Source of the DNA: Sphingobium boeckii
Lineage (GTDB): Bacteria > Pseudomonadota > Alphaproteobacteria > Sphingomonadales > Sphingomonadaceae
Direction of reading: 5' to 3'
DNA: 64,000 bases
NCBI RefSeq assembly: GCF_014199215.1
Contig: NZ_JACIJC010000001.1
Span: 994,001-1,058,000 of the forward strand
Shown in pieces: positions 8,100 to 16,746 of this stretch. Position numbers and translations under genes: made by a program. The notes beneath the pieces were generated by a model that saw only the letters and a list, made by a program, of their open reading frames with translations, was not told the DNA's origin and did not search any database. Numbering within the stretch: the first letter of the stretch is position 1; every line of letters starts with the position of its first letter.

Positions 8100-11000
8100 A
8101 TGGACGCAATCGAGCTAGGTCGCCAACGCGCTGCGGAACTGCACTCCGACGCCATCGCGCGCGAGCTCGATCCGACCGATCCATACGCGTTCGCCGTCGC
8201 CGTAGCAAAGGCTCGCGGCCTAGACGTCGAGGCGACGAATCCCGGCGGCGCCAGCCTGGACAATGGCCGCGCGACGCTGGTGCCCGCGGACGACCTGATC
8301 ATCCACGAGAACATCGGCTCCCGTTTCGAACAGGCCTTCCTGGTCGCCCACGAGATCGGCCACCACGTGCTGGGCGACGCCACTGCGTCTCCCACCGTGC
8401 TCCGCGCCGACATCGCACGGCCATCCGAGCCCTCACCGACAGGCATTGACCGGGTCGTCGACTATGGCCGGCGCCAGCGGCGCGAGGTGCAGATGGATCT
8501 CTTCGCGCGCGAGCTCCTCCTTCCGCGCGAACTGATGTGCCGCCTTCATCTCGAGGACGGTCTGACCGCCTCCCAGATCGCCGCGCGCATGAACGCCCCC
8601 TTCGACGCCGTCGCGCAGCAGCTGCTCGACGCGCTGATGCTCCCGGTAATCGAACCAGGTGAAAAGGTGCGCCAGGAGCATCCGCTGAACGAGGCCCAGG
8701 TGAAGGGGGCCGGACATCGCGGGCGCGCCTACCTGCTCGAGGCTGGCCCTGGCACCGGGAAGACCCAGACGCTCACCGCGCGAGTCGTCCAGCTGCTCGA
8801 CGAGGGCGTCGATCCGCGCAGGCTGCTCGTCCTCACCTACTCGAACAAGGCCGCCGGCGAGATGGCCGAGCGCATCGCGGCGAAGAAGCCGGACCAGACC
8901 GCGGCAATGTGGATTGGCACCTTTCATGCCTTCGGGCTCGACCTCATCCGGCGCCTGAGTTCCGAATTCTCTCTCCCCGACGATCCTCGAATGATGGACC
9001 GGGTCGAGGCGGTCGAACTGCTCGAGGCGGAGTTCCCCAAGCTCGCGCTCGACCACTATCAGGACCTCTACGATCCGACCCGCCTCATCGGCGACATCCT
9101 CGCCGCCATATCGCGGGCTAAGGATGAGGTTGTCGGCGCCGATGAATACGCACGCCACGCGGAGGAGATGCGGATTGCGGCGCAAGGCGCGGAGCCGCGC
9201 AACACCGACGCCCTGAAGGCCGCCGAGATCGCCCGCGTCTATACCCTCTACGAGAAGCTCAAGCGCGACCGGCGGGCGATCGACTTCGGCGATCTGGTCT
9301 CGCTCCCCGTCGAACTGCTCGAGGCGCGACCCGAGATCGCCACCCAGCTGGGAAAGCTGTATGATCATGTGCTCGTCGACGAGTACCAAGACGTCAACCG
9401 GGCGAGCGTGCGTCTACTCAAAGCGCTACGTCCGACCGGCGAGAACCTCTGGGTGGTCGGAGACGCACGGCAGTCGATCTATCGGTTCCGAGGCGCTTCC
9501 CCGATCAGCACGTCCAAGTTCACGTCGGAGGACTTTCCGGATGCAGCGTCGGGCAGGCTGGAGATCAACTACCGTTCAGCCGACGAGATCGTCACCGCCT
9601 ATTCCGCTTTCGCCGCCGAGATGACGGCGAGTTCGACGAGTTCCCAGCTGAAGGCCCATCGCGGCGCCAGCGGCAACCCGATCGAACTCAGGCTGCGCGC
9701 GGCAAAGGATGAACAGTCCATAGCGATCGCCGACGGCATCAGCGAGATGCTCGCCGCGGGCGTCGCCTATCGGGACCAGGCCGTGCTGTGCACAGGAAAC
9801 GAGCGCCTTGGCGAGATCGCGCGGAACCTCGAGCGGATGGACATCCCCGTCCTCTTCCTGGGCAGCCTGTTCGAGCGCGGTGAGGTGAAGGATCTGCTCT
9901 CGCTCCTTTCACTGCTCACCGACCGTCGTGCGATGGGACTCGTCCGCACCGGCTGCATGCCCGATTTCGCCATGTCGCTCGGCGACGTCGGCGCCGTGCT
10001 GGACTCGTTGCGCAACGAGGAGCGCGAACCGCTGGACTGGCTCGTCGAGCGTCACGGCCTGCCCATTTCAGCCGAAGGACATGCCGCGCTCGACAGGCTC
10101 GCCTTTGTGCTCGACGGCTTCGATGCCGACGCGCCGCCCTGGCGGGCGCTGGCCGTCATCCTTCTCGACCGTACCCGCATCGCGGCGCGTGTCGCGGAGG
10201 CGGGTTCAGTCGCCGAGCGCAGCCAGGGCATCGCGCTATGGCAGCTGATGAACTTTCTCCGGGTCCAGCCGCGCGAGCAGGGCCGTGCCGTGCCGCGTCT
10301 GCTCGACCGCATCCGGCGGCTGGTGGCGATCGGCGACGATCGCGATCTCCGCCAGCTACCGTTGGCGACGCAGGGGCTGGACGCCGTTCGCCTGATGACC
10401 ATCCACGGTGCCAAAGGCCTCGAGTTCCGATGCGTCCATCTCCCCGGCCTCAACCAGGACACGCTTCCGAGCTACCCGAAGGCGCCGGCCTGCCTGCCGC
10501 CGGAAGGCATCATCGCCGGCGTGACCGGCGACGTGAAGGCGACGTTGTGCGCCGGCGACGCGGAGGAGCGTGAATGCTTGTTCTACGTCGCCACCTCGCG
10601 CGCGCGGGACCGCCTCTTCCTCTATGCCGCGACGGAGAAAACGGACGGTAAGAAACGTCCTCTGTCCGACTTCCTTCCTCGGCTGGGGCCGGCCGTAATC
10701 CGACGCACGCCGGTTCTCATCCACGCCCTCCCGCCCGCACCCGAGGCCGAGCCGATTCTGCTTTCAATCGGCGGGCCAATCCGCCTGCGGGACTCGCAGG
10801 TCGCTATGCTGGATAAGGACAAGTGCAAGCGGCGCTTCTTCTACACCCACGTGCTCGGCATCGGTGGCCGTCGGACCGAGACCGACTACATGCGGATGCA
10901 CGAGGCGGCGCGGTCGGTCGTGCGCGCCATTGTCCGCGACGGGCTCGACGTCTCGAACGACGCCCATCTTCGCGCAGCCGTCGAACAGGCCTGCGACGAT

Positions 11001-11504
11001 CACGGCCTCGACACGCCGGGCAGCTTCGCGGAACTGCGCGCGGCGGCGATCGCGCTCGTGACCAGGTTCCGGCGATCGCGCGACGTGCATCAAGCCGAGA
11101 TGCCAGCCGCGCTTTCGCTGCAGATCGGAAACGATCAGATCGCGTTCAGCGCCGATGACGTCCTCATCAACGCGCAGGGTGCCCGGATCTACCGTCGCGT
11201 TCGCACTGGCGTGTTTCGCAAGTCGGACACCGAGAACCTCGGCGTGGCGACCGCGCTGCTCGCCCTAGCGGACAACGCCCCCGGTGCGGTCGCGCAGGTC
11301 GTCCATCTGACCAGCGACAAAGTCACACCGCTCAGTCTCTCCGCGCTGGTTCTCGGCCGGCGCCGCGATGCTTTGGGTGCGGCGCTGACGGGCATCCGCG
11401 CCGGCAGCTTCCCGACCGCCCCCTCGCAACGGGTTTGCCCCGGCTGCCCCGCCTTTTTCATCTGCGGTCCGGTGCCTGCTGGAACGCTGCAGAAAGATTT
11501 CTAA
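8100..11504 (+). CDS. ImmA/IrrE metallopeptidase fused to UvrD-family helicase
   Basis: 1134 aa fusion. Residues about 60-150 are an ImmA/IrrE zinc peptidase with HEIGH at 84-88 and a downstream FARELLLPRE segment typical of the family. A superfamily 1A helicase follows: Walker A GPGTGKT (216-222), motif II DEYQD (about 426), VVGDARQSIYRFRGA, and the C-terminal motif MTIHGAKGLEF near residue 765, then YVATSRARDRLF. The last 25 residues hold a Cys cluster (CPGCPAFFIC), reminiscent of the Fe-S cluster of AddB/Cas4-type nucleases, so a divergent C-terminal nuclease is possible. Length suits one intact polypeptide. It sits between the HTH gene and the ubiquitin-like genes, suggesting a damage- or phage-sensing helicase tied to modification. 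Confidence 0.88.
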   Translation: MDAIELGRQRAAELHSDAIARELDPTDPYAFAVAVAKARGLDVEATNPGGASLDNGRATLVPADDLIIHENIGSRFEQAFLVAHEIGHHVLGDATASPTVLRADIARPSEPSPTGIDRVVDYGRRQRREVQMDLFARELLLPRELMCRLHLEDGLTASQIAARMNAPFDAVAQQLLDALMLPVIEPGEKVRQEHPLNEAQVKGAGHRGRAYLLEAGPGTGKTQTLTARVVQLLDEGVDPRRLLVLTYSNKAAGEMAERIAAKKPDQTAAMWIGTFHAFGLDLIRRLSSEFSLPDDPRMMDRVEAVELLEAEFPKLALDHYQDLYDPTRLIGDILAAISRAKDEVVGADEYARHAEEMRIAAQGAEPRNTDALKAAEIARVYTLYEKLKRDRRAIDFGDLVSLPVELLEARPEIATQLGKLYDHVLVDEYQDVNRASVRLLKALRPTGENLWVVGDARQSIYRFRGASPISTSKFTSEDFPDAASGRLEINYRSADEIVTAYSAFAAEMTASSTSSQLKAHRGASGNPIELRLRAAKDEQSIAIADGISEMLAAGVAYRDQAVLCTGNERLGEIARNLERMDIPVLFLGSLFERGEVKDLLSLLSLLTDRRAMGLVRTGCMPDFAMSLGDVGAVLDSLRNEEREPLDWLVERHGLPISAEGHAALDRLAFVLDGFDADAPPWRALAVILLDRTRIAARVAEAGSVAERSQGIALWQLMNFLRVQPREQGRAVPRLLDRIRRLVAIGDDRDLRQLPLATQGLDAVRLMTIHGAKGLEFRCVHLPGLNQDTLPSYPKAPACLPPEGIIAGVTGDVKATLCAGDAEERECLFYVATSRARDRLFLYAATEKTDGKKRPLSDFLPRLGPAVIRRTPVLIHALPPAPEAEPILLSIGGPIRLRDSQVAMLDKDKCKRRFFYTHVLGIGGRRTETDYMRMHEAARSVVRAIVRDGLDVSNDAHLRAAVEQACDDHGLDTPGSFAELRAAAIALVTRFRRSRDVHQAEMPAALSLQIGNDQIAFSADDVLINAQGARIYRRVRTGVFRKSDTENLGVATALLALADNAPGAVAQVVHLTSDKVTPLSLSALVLGRRRDALGAALTGIRAGSFPTAPSQRVCPGCPAFFICGPVPAGTLQKDF

Positions 11505-11587
11505 CCGTCTTTCCGGTCGGTCGCCACTGTCCCGATTGTCCTTCCATAGCCGGGCTGACCCGGCAGAGCACGAAGGACAAACGCAAA

Positions 11588-12340
11588 ATGAACTCCCCCG
11601 AACTCCCCGAATACGACGACGTCGGCGAAGCGGTCCGCGAGGGTCGCGCCCTGCTGCCGGCAAATGCATACCGCATCCAGTTCGCCCTCGAGAACCTCGA
11701 CTTCCGTCCGCTCAGCGTCGCCGACCCGATCCCGCTGGGCCGCCAGGTCCTTGAGGCGGCGGGGCTCGAGCCCGACCGCGGCTATAGTCTGTTCGCGATC
11801 CTCGACACGGGCGACTTCGAGGACATCCGTCTCAACGAGCCGTTCGACCTGCGCGGGGTGGCCGCGGAACGTTTCGTCGCCTTCCTCACGGACCGCGAAT
11901 TCAAGTTCGAGGTCAACTCGCACGAGGAGCGTTGGGGCAAGCCCGCGATCAGCGGCCAGATCCTCAAGCAGCTCGCCAAGCCCGGTCCGGACGAGGCGGT
12001 CTTCCTCGAAGTGCGCGGCGGAACCGACGTCTTGATCGAGCCGACCATGCTGGTCGATCTGAACGCACCGGGCATCGAGCGCTTCTACAACGCGCCGCGT
12101 CCCCCGGTTGAGATCGAGGTCATCGTCAACACCCGCCCGCGCCTGGTCCGCGGCGCGACGGTGACCTTCGAGCAGATCGTCGAGCTGGCATTCCCCGGTC
12201 TGCACGATGCCAACGTCGTCTTCTCGATGACTTATCGCAAGGCGGCCTCGACGCCGCACGCCGGTGAGCTGGGCGCCCACGGTTCAGTCACCATCAAGCA
12301 GGGGACGGTCTTCAATGTCACGCGCACTGTTCAGTCGTAA
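11588..12340 (+). CDS. Multiubiquitin-domain protein (three ubiquitin-like folds)
   Basis: 250 aa from ATG 11588, 83 bp after the helicase stop; the frame is open further upstream, but residues before this Met do not look coding. Three similar segments of about 70-80 residues start near YRIQFALEN (27), EFKFEVNSH (100) and IEVIVNTRP (177). Each has the beta-strand, helix, beta-strand pattern of the Multi_ubiq family. The protein ends NVTRTVQS without a C-terminal diglycine, which appears usual for this family. It would be the modifier acted on by the ThiF/E1-like product. Its 3' end overlaps that gene by 26 bp, so the genes are co-expressed. Confidence 0.85.
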   Translation: MNSPELPEYDDVGEAVREGRALLPANAYRIQFALENLDFRPLSVADPIPLGRQVLEAAGLEPDRGYSLFAILDTGDFEDIRLNEPFDLRGVAAERFVAFLTDREFKFEVNSHEERWGKPAISGQILKQLAKPGPDEAVFLEVRGGTDVLIEPTMLVDLNAPGIERFYNAPRPPVEIEVIVNTRPRLVRGATVTFEQIVELAFPGLHDANVVFSMTYRKAASTPHAGELGAHGSVTIKQGTVFNVTRTVQS

Positions 12341-13499
12341 CGCCGACCTCGCAAAGCTTCGCGAGGAAGGCTATTTCGTCCAGGTCGTCGGAGGGTTCCT
12401 CGTCATGCGCGAGGTTCCCTACGTCGATGCGAACCGCAAGGTCCGCAAAGGCACCCTGATCTCGAGTCTCGCGCTGGCCGGCGACCAGACCCGGCCGCCG
12501 GACACCCACGTCCTGCATTTCGATGGCGACTACCCGTGCTTCGCGGACGGAATCCGAATCGCGGCGATCGCAAACCAGACGACGCACTTCGATCTGGGAC
12601 ACGGGCTGACAGCCGAGCATGCCTTTTCGAGCAAGCCCGACGGCGGCTATCGCGACTATCACCACAAGATGAGCACCTACGCGTCGATCATCGCGGGCCC
12701 GGCCGCGGTGCTCGACAGCACCTCGACACCCCGGCCCTACCGCGCGCTCGATGAGGAGGAGGACGCTGACAGCGTGTTCAACTACGTCGAGACAGCGTCG
12801 GACCGCGTCGGCATCGGTGCGCTCACGGCGAAGCTCGCGGGACACCGTGTCGCGATCATCGGCCTCGGCGGGTCCGGCAGCTACATTCTCGACATGCTCG
12901 CGAAGACTCCTGTCGCCGAGATCCGGATGTTCGACGCCGACGAGTTCCTTCAGCATAACGCATTCCGAGCGCCAGGCGCGCCGAGCCTCGAAGAACTGCG
13001 CGAGGCCCCCCTTAAAGTGAACCACTTCAAGGCGATCTACGAGCGCATGCACCGCGGCATCACCGCGGTACCCCAGGCGATCGCGGCGGATAACCTCGAT
13101 CTGCTAGACGGCATCGACTTCGCGTTCCTGAGCCTCGACGCGGGTGAGGCCAAAGCGCCACTCGTCGAACGGCTCCATGCACGCGGTGTCGGGTTCATCG
13201 ACATCGGCATGGGCCTGGAACTAGGCGATCATGGGCTGAGCGGAATCCTGCGGGTGACGACCAGCACGCCGGCAACCCGGGAGCAAGTCAGCTCGCACGA
13301 GCGCATTCCCCTGGCCGGCGGTGGGGATGGCGACGTGTACGCGTCCAACATCCAAGTCGCAGACCTCAATGCGCTAAACGCGGTGCTCGCGGTGATCAAA
13401 TGGAAGAAGCTGTGCGGGTTTTACTGTGATCTCGAGAACGAACATCACTCGACCTATACGCTCGACGGAAACATGCTCCTCAACGAGGACCAGTCGTGA
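12315..13499 (+). CDS. ThiF/E1-like adenylyltransferase with N-terminal DUF6791-type domain
   Basis: 394 aa, with ATG inside the end of the ubiquitin-like gene. The N-terminal 165 residues (GYFVQVVGGFLVMREVPYVD, a DYPC segment, then GGYRDYHHKMSTYASIIAGP) match what I recall of DUF6791, found in front of ThiF domains. The C-terminal part is a Rossmann E1-like fold with the nucleotide motif IIGLGGSGSY (about 181-190), then RMFDADEFLQHNAFRAPG, where Asp and Arg contact ATP in E1 enzymes. It should adenylate the C-terminus of the ubiquitin-like protein. Several Cys residues lie near the C-terminus (KKLCGFYCDLENEH). No separate E2 or JAB gene is visible. Confidence 0.87.
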   Translation: MSRALFSRNADLAKLREEGYFVQVVGGFLVMREVPYVDANRKVRKGTLISSLALAGDQTRPPDTHVLHFDGDYPCFADGIRIAAIANQTTHFDLGHGLTAEHAFSSKPDGGYRDYHHKMSTYASIIAGPAAVLDSTSTPRPYRALDEEEDADSVFNYVETASDRVGIGALTAKLAGHRVAIIGLGGSGSYILDMLAKTPVAEIRMFDADEFLQHNAFRAPGAPSLEELREAPLKVNHFKAIYERMHRGITAVPQAIAADNLDLLDGIDFAFLSLDAGEAKAPLVERLHARGVGFIDIGMGLELGDHGLSGILRVTTSTPATREQVSSHERIPLAGGGDGDVYASNIQVADLNALNAVLAVIKWKKLCGFYCDLENEHHSTYTLDGNMLLNEDQS

Positions 13500-13966
13500 T
13501 GCAGCACACGGTCCTCGAGCATCGCTTCGTCGAGCACTTTCCCGAAACCCTCGAGCCGGGGGTGCTCTATGTGTCCCTCGAATTCGGCAGCGCCGCCCAC
13601 AGCTGTTGCTGCGGCTGCGGTGAGGAGGTCGTGACGCCGCTCACCCCAACGGATTGGGACATCACATACGACGGCGAAACGATCACGCTGCATCCTTCGG
13701 TCGGCAGTTGGACACTGCCCTGCAGGTCGCACTACGTGATCCGTCGAGGGCGCGTGATCGAGGCACCGCCGTGGACAGACGCCGAGATCGCGGCAGAACG
13801 ACGGCGTGACGGCCGTGCCAAGGCGAGTCACTTCGGGCAGAATGAATTTAACCCCGCGCCTTCCTCATTGCCTGAGGTAACCGTCGGAGCCGCCCGTGCG
13901 CCCGAACCGCCAGTCGGACACTGGTGGCAGCGTCTTCTGGCATGGTGGTGCAGCGTGCGGAACTGA
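13499..13966 (+). CDS. DUF6527 family protein (ubiquitin-like pathway component)
   Basis: 155 aa. Its ATG overlaps the E1-like stop (TGATG), which implies translational coupling. The family features are present: a Cys cluster HSCCCGCGEE (Cys36, 37, 38 and 40), a PSVGSW segment and the CRSHY motif (75-79). These look like metal-binding plus possible catalytic Ser/His residues. DUF6527 proteins recur next to multiubiquitin and ThiF genes; from memory a processing-protease role has been proposed under the name BubE, but I cannot verify that here. The C-terminal 50 residues are Pro/Trp-rich and less conserved-looking. It ends the operon, 33 bp before the convergent dGTPase gene. Confidence 0.83.
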   Translation: MQHTVLEHRFVEHFPETLEPGVLYVSLEFGSAAHSCCCGCGEEVVTPLTPTDWDITYDGETITLHPSVGSWTLPCRSHYVIRRGRVIEAPPWTDAEIAAERRRDGRAKASHFGQNEFNPAPSSLPEVTVGAARAPEPPVGHWWQRLLAWWCSVRN

Positions 13967-13999
13967 CGCAAAGTCGCTGGGAAGAGGCAGCCCCTCGCC

Positions 14000-15367
14000 T
14001 CAGCGGCCAATCATTTCAGCTACTTTGACGGCGTAGCGATCAGTCATCCCGGAAACGAAGTCCGTCATGGCGTGCAATGCGTTGTAGGCGTTTGTTGCCG
14101 TCGTGACAGGGAACTTGAGCGCACGCGCCAACTGCACATGGTAGGAGCTAAGTTTGCTCCTATCCCACCCGTGGCTGCGGAGGTCATCAAGCAACGGAAC
14201 GATGCCGTCTAATGCCCGGTAGATAACGTTACGGCCTGACACCTCAAGTTCGGTCTTGCGCGGCGCACTGAATATCCGCTGTTTGGCAACCTTCTTGATG
14301 GCTCCAAATTCCTGCGAAAGCCGCGATGCCTCAACAAGCGACACCGCGAAGGAGCCGCTCATGATCTCAGCATAATTGTCCTTGAAAGCGTCGGCACACG
14401 CATCAATCGCTCCCTTTATGGCGAGGGCACGATGACGCGATACGGTGCCGGATTCCTCGTCATCGACATAGATCTTGTTGGTTTTGGACATAACCGGCGT
14501 GAGCAATTCGCATACAAGATCGAAACTGATATCACCGGCGAGGTAGGCATCCTCCAAGTCCATGACATTGTAGCAAATGTCGTCCGCGGCCTCCATTAGG
14601 AATGCTAGCGGGTGACGGCGCCACCACGACCCTACGGGCGTGCCGTCTTCACGAATGACGTCGGTTTTCAGCAGACCAAGTTCTTCCGCTACGCTCGCAA
14701 ACGTCTCAATGTCGTTGTCGAAAAAACCGAATTTCTTCAGACCGATATAACGGTTCCCGTTGATCTCTCCCTCCGTGCCTACCTGTTGCCGAACGCTTGC
14801 TGCCACGGGATATTTCGCGAAGGCGCCGAGCGAACCAACCGCAAGCCGCAGTCCGCCCTCGTTCTTATACATTTCGGTTCGGGTCAGGATGCGAAAGCCC
14901 TGAGCATTACCTTCGAATGCGATGAACTCTTCGCGCTGGTGTGTATCAATTTCAGCCAATACGCCGTGTGACTTGGAGAAGCGATCGGCAAACCAAGATC
15001 CGATCGCACTCTCGCCCGAATGACCGAAAGGCGGATTGCCAATATCGTGCGCCATGCACGCAGCTTGTACGAGGCCTGCAATGATCTCAACGTCCGACGC
15101 TTTCACCTCTTTCTCGTCGGCTAGCCAGGAACCAACAGAAACGCCGAGATCATGACCGACTGTCGCAACCTCTAAGCTATGAATAAGCCGGTGATGGATA
15201 TGATCGTTGTCGTAGAGTGGATGGACCTGCGTCTTATTCGCTAGGCGACGAAAGGGCTGTGAGAATAGAATACGATCGATATCCTGCCGGTAAGCCGGGC
15301 GATATGGATGTTGAACATATTTCGGGTCGTTAAGCCGATCGAGCTTGAGAAGCTGGTGCCACTCCAT
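14000..15367 (-). CDS. dgt: dGTPase (HD-domain deoxynucleotide triphosphohydrolase)
   Basis: Predicted to hydrolyse dGTP to deoxyguanosine and triphosphate; 455 aa from the ATG at 15367. That start has GGGGAAA about seven bases upstream, and translation upstream of it lacks family features. HD-superfamily residues are visible: a conserved FRRLANKTQVHP opening, HRLIHSLEVATVG, the AHDIGNPPFGHSGE signature (about residue 100) and EAADDICY. The length suits dGTPase-like proteins. It is transcribed towards the ubiquitin-like operon. dGTPases are known both from nucleotide housekeeping and as anti-phage proteins that deplete dGTP; its island setting makes the second use plausible, but that is inference. 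Confidence 0.9.
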   Translation of the reverse strand: MEWHQLLKLDRLNDPKYVQHPYRPAYRQDIDRILFSQPFRRLANKTQVHPLYDNDHIHHRLIHSLEVATVGHDLGVSVGSWLADEKEVKASDVEIIAGLVQAACMAHDIGNPPFGHSGESAIGSWFADRFSKSHGVLAEIDTHQREEFIAFEGNAQGFRILTRTEMYKNEGGLRLAVGSLGAFAKYPVAASVRQQVGTEGEINGNRYIGLKKFGFFDNDIETFASVAEELGLLKTDVIREDGTPVGSWWRRHPLAFLMEAADDICYNVMDLEDAYLAGDISFDLVCELLTPVMSKTNKIYVDDEESGTVSRHRALAIKGAIDACADAFKDNYAEIMSGSFAVSLVEASRLSQEFGAIKKVAKQRIFSAPRKTELEVSGRNVIYRALDGIVPLLDDLRSHGWDRSKLSSYHVQLARALKFPVTTATNAYNALHAMTDFVSGMTDRYAVKVAEMIGR

Positions 15368-15839
15368 TATGTTGTTTCCCCACATTGAGATGGCTCGATC
15401 AAAGTGCCTCAAGACACAGACCCGTAGTGATGGAAGCCTCGCATATAAGCAATGATGTCTTACGGAGGTCCAACCCTCAATTTGAATTAATGTCGGCTTT
15501 CTGGATCAGCCGCATCGAGCCTGAATGACCGCATTGCGGCGCAAAGCACAAACACGGCGCAGCGCCGCCGATATTCGCTATTCGCATAGTGACGCTCCAG
15601 CGGACCGATCATAAAGTTCCAGCCAAGGGAGCTTCGGCGCGTTTCATCCGGTTCATGAACGTACGACTACTTCCTCCGAATTCCGCTCCAAACCGGACTG
15701 TCGCGAATGTCCCATTTGTAGCCGTAAAAGGACTGACGGATTGCCCAGAAGTCGATGTCACCAGGCGAGCGCTGGCTAAATCGTCTGAGTGAGTACGGCA
15801 TCTTCTGACACTGCGGCTTCTAACCAAAATTATGGGACA
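15368..15839. other. Intergenic region upstream of the dGTPase gene, no gene seen
   Basis: A 472-bp stretch between the dGTPase start and the exonuclease stop. A 67-codon frame at 15589-15792 has no family resemblance and no good ribosome binding site. The region must hold the dGTPase promoter near 15400-15480, which is AT-richer, but no consensus is convincing. Confidence 0.5.
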
Positions 15840-16742
15840 TTACGCAGACTCGATGCGGGTGAGGCGCGCCCTGAGCGCGTCTTCCGTTACGATTTCGACG
15901 GAAGCGCCGCCGTTCAGGAGCTCCTTGGCACGCCGATATTCATGGCTTGCGTGAACGAAACGCCCAAAAGGTTGTGTATTGGCAATCACGAGCATCGTCG
16001 TGGTGATACCCACCGAGGCAACGATCCGAGCGCCTGCGCCAGCAATCCAATGGGCAACGGTGCCATCGCGCGGCGCGCCGAGGATGGCGACCCGCTCTCC
16101 TTTCAGCGGACCCGAAGATGCGGGTTTAGGAGCAATTCCTCCGCGCTTTTTCACCGGCGTCAGCCAACCGGCGAGATCTATTCCGGTGTGATCGATGGCC
16201 CTGACCACCACCATCCCCGCTGCGCGAGCGTCGCTCAAAGCGTCGTGGTGCTTGTGCTTCACGCCCAGGAAGCGCGTCAAAACGTTCAGCCGATGGCTTG
16301 GTAATTCGGGCCATGCGCGCTTGGCGACGCGAACGCTGTCGAGCCATGTCGTCTCGATCGGAGCGCAATCGGTGAGACGACAGGCCGCCGCGAGGGCACC
16401 CTTGTCGAAATAGGAATGCGCGACAGTGATCCGCCCAGAGAGATGCGCATCTACAATCGGGTGGACTTGCAAGAAGGACGGTTGTCCGACCACGTGATTG
16501 GCGCAAATTCCGTGGATCCGCGTGTTGAATGACGAAAACTCGTCCCGCGGATCAACCAGCGTTTCATAAGCGAAGGTCTCGACCCCGTCTCGGAAACCGA
16601 CGATACCGACCTGGCAGATACTGCTTACCCGAGAGCAGGCCGTCTCCACATCGATGACTACGAAATCGAGCGGCGCCGGCTGATTTTCCGGGACAGAAAT
16701 ATTATCAACAATGGACGATGCGCTGCTCACTGAATTGGACAT
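15840..16742 (-). CDS. DnaQ-like 3'-5' exonuclease with C-terminal BRCT-like domain
   Basis: 300 aa. Residues about 30-190 are a DEDD exonuclease of the DNA polymerase III epsilon type: motif I VVIDVETAC, motif II with HSYFDKGAL, and motif III KHKHHDALSDARAAG. The C-terminal 100 residues (PLKGERVAILGAPRDGTVAHWIAGAG) have the shape of a BRCT domain, as in DnaQ-BRCT and ligase proteins. The start lies 4 bp after the dinB stop, so the two are one operon, and the LexA box upstream of dinB probably controls both. It may trim or proofread ends during error-prone synthesis. Confidence 0.82.
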   Translation of the reverse strand: MSNSVSSASSIVDNISVPENQPAPLDFVVIDVETACSRVSSICQVGIVGFRDGVETFAYETLVDPRDEFSSFNTRIHGICANHVVGQPSFLQVHPIVDAHLSGRITVAHSYFDKGALAAACRLTDCAPIETTWLDSVRVAKRAWPELPSHRLNVLTRFLGVKHKHHDALSDARAAGMVVVRAIDHTGIDLAGWLTPVKKRGGIAPKPASSGPLKGERVAILGAPRDGTVAHWIAGAGARIVASVGITTTMLVIANTQPFGRFVHASHEYRRAKELLNGGASVEIVTEDALRARLTRIESA

Positions 16743-16746
16743 AATG

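Noticed and set aside
15589-15792. 67-codon plus-strand frame
   Set aside because: No ribosome binding site or family; lies in an intergenic region.
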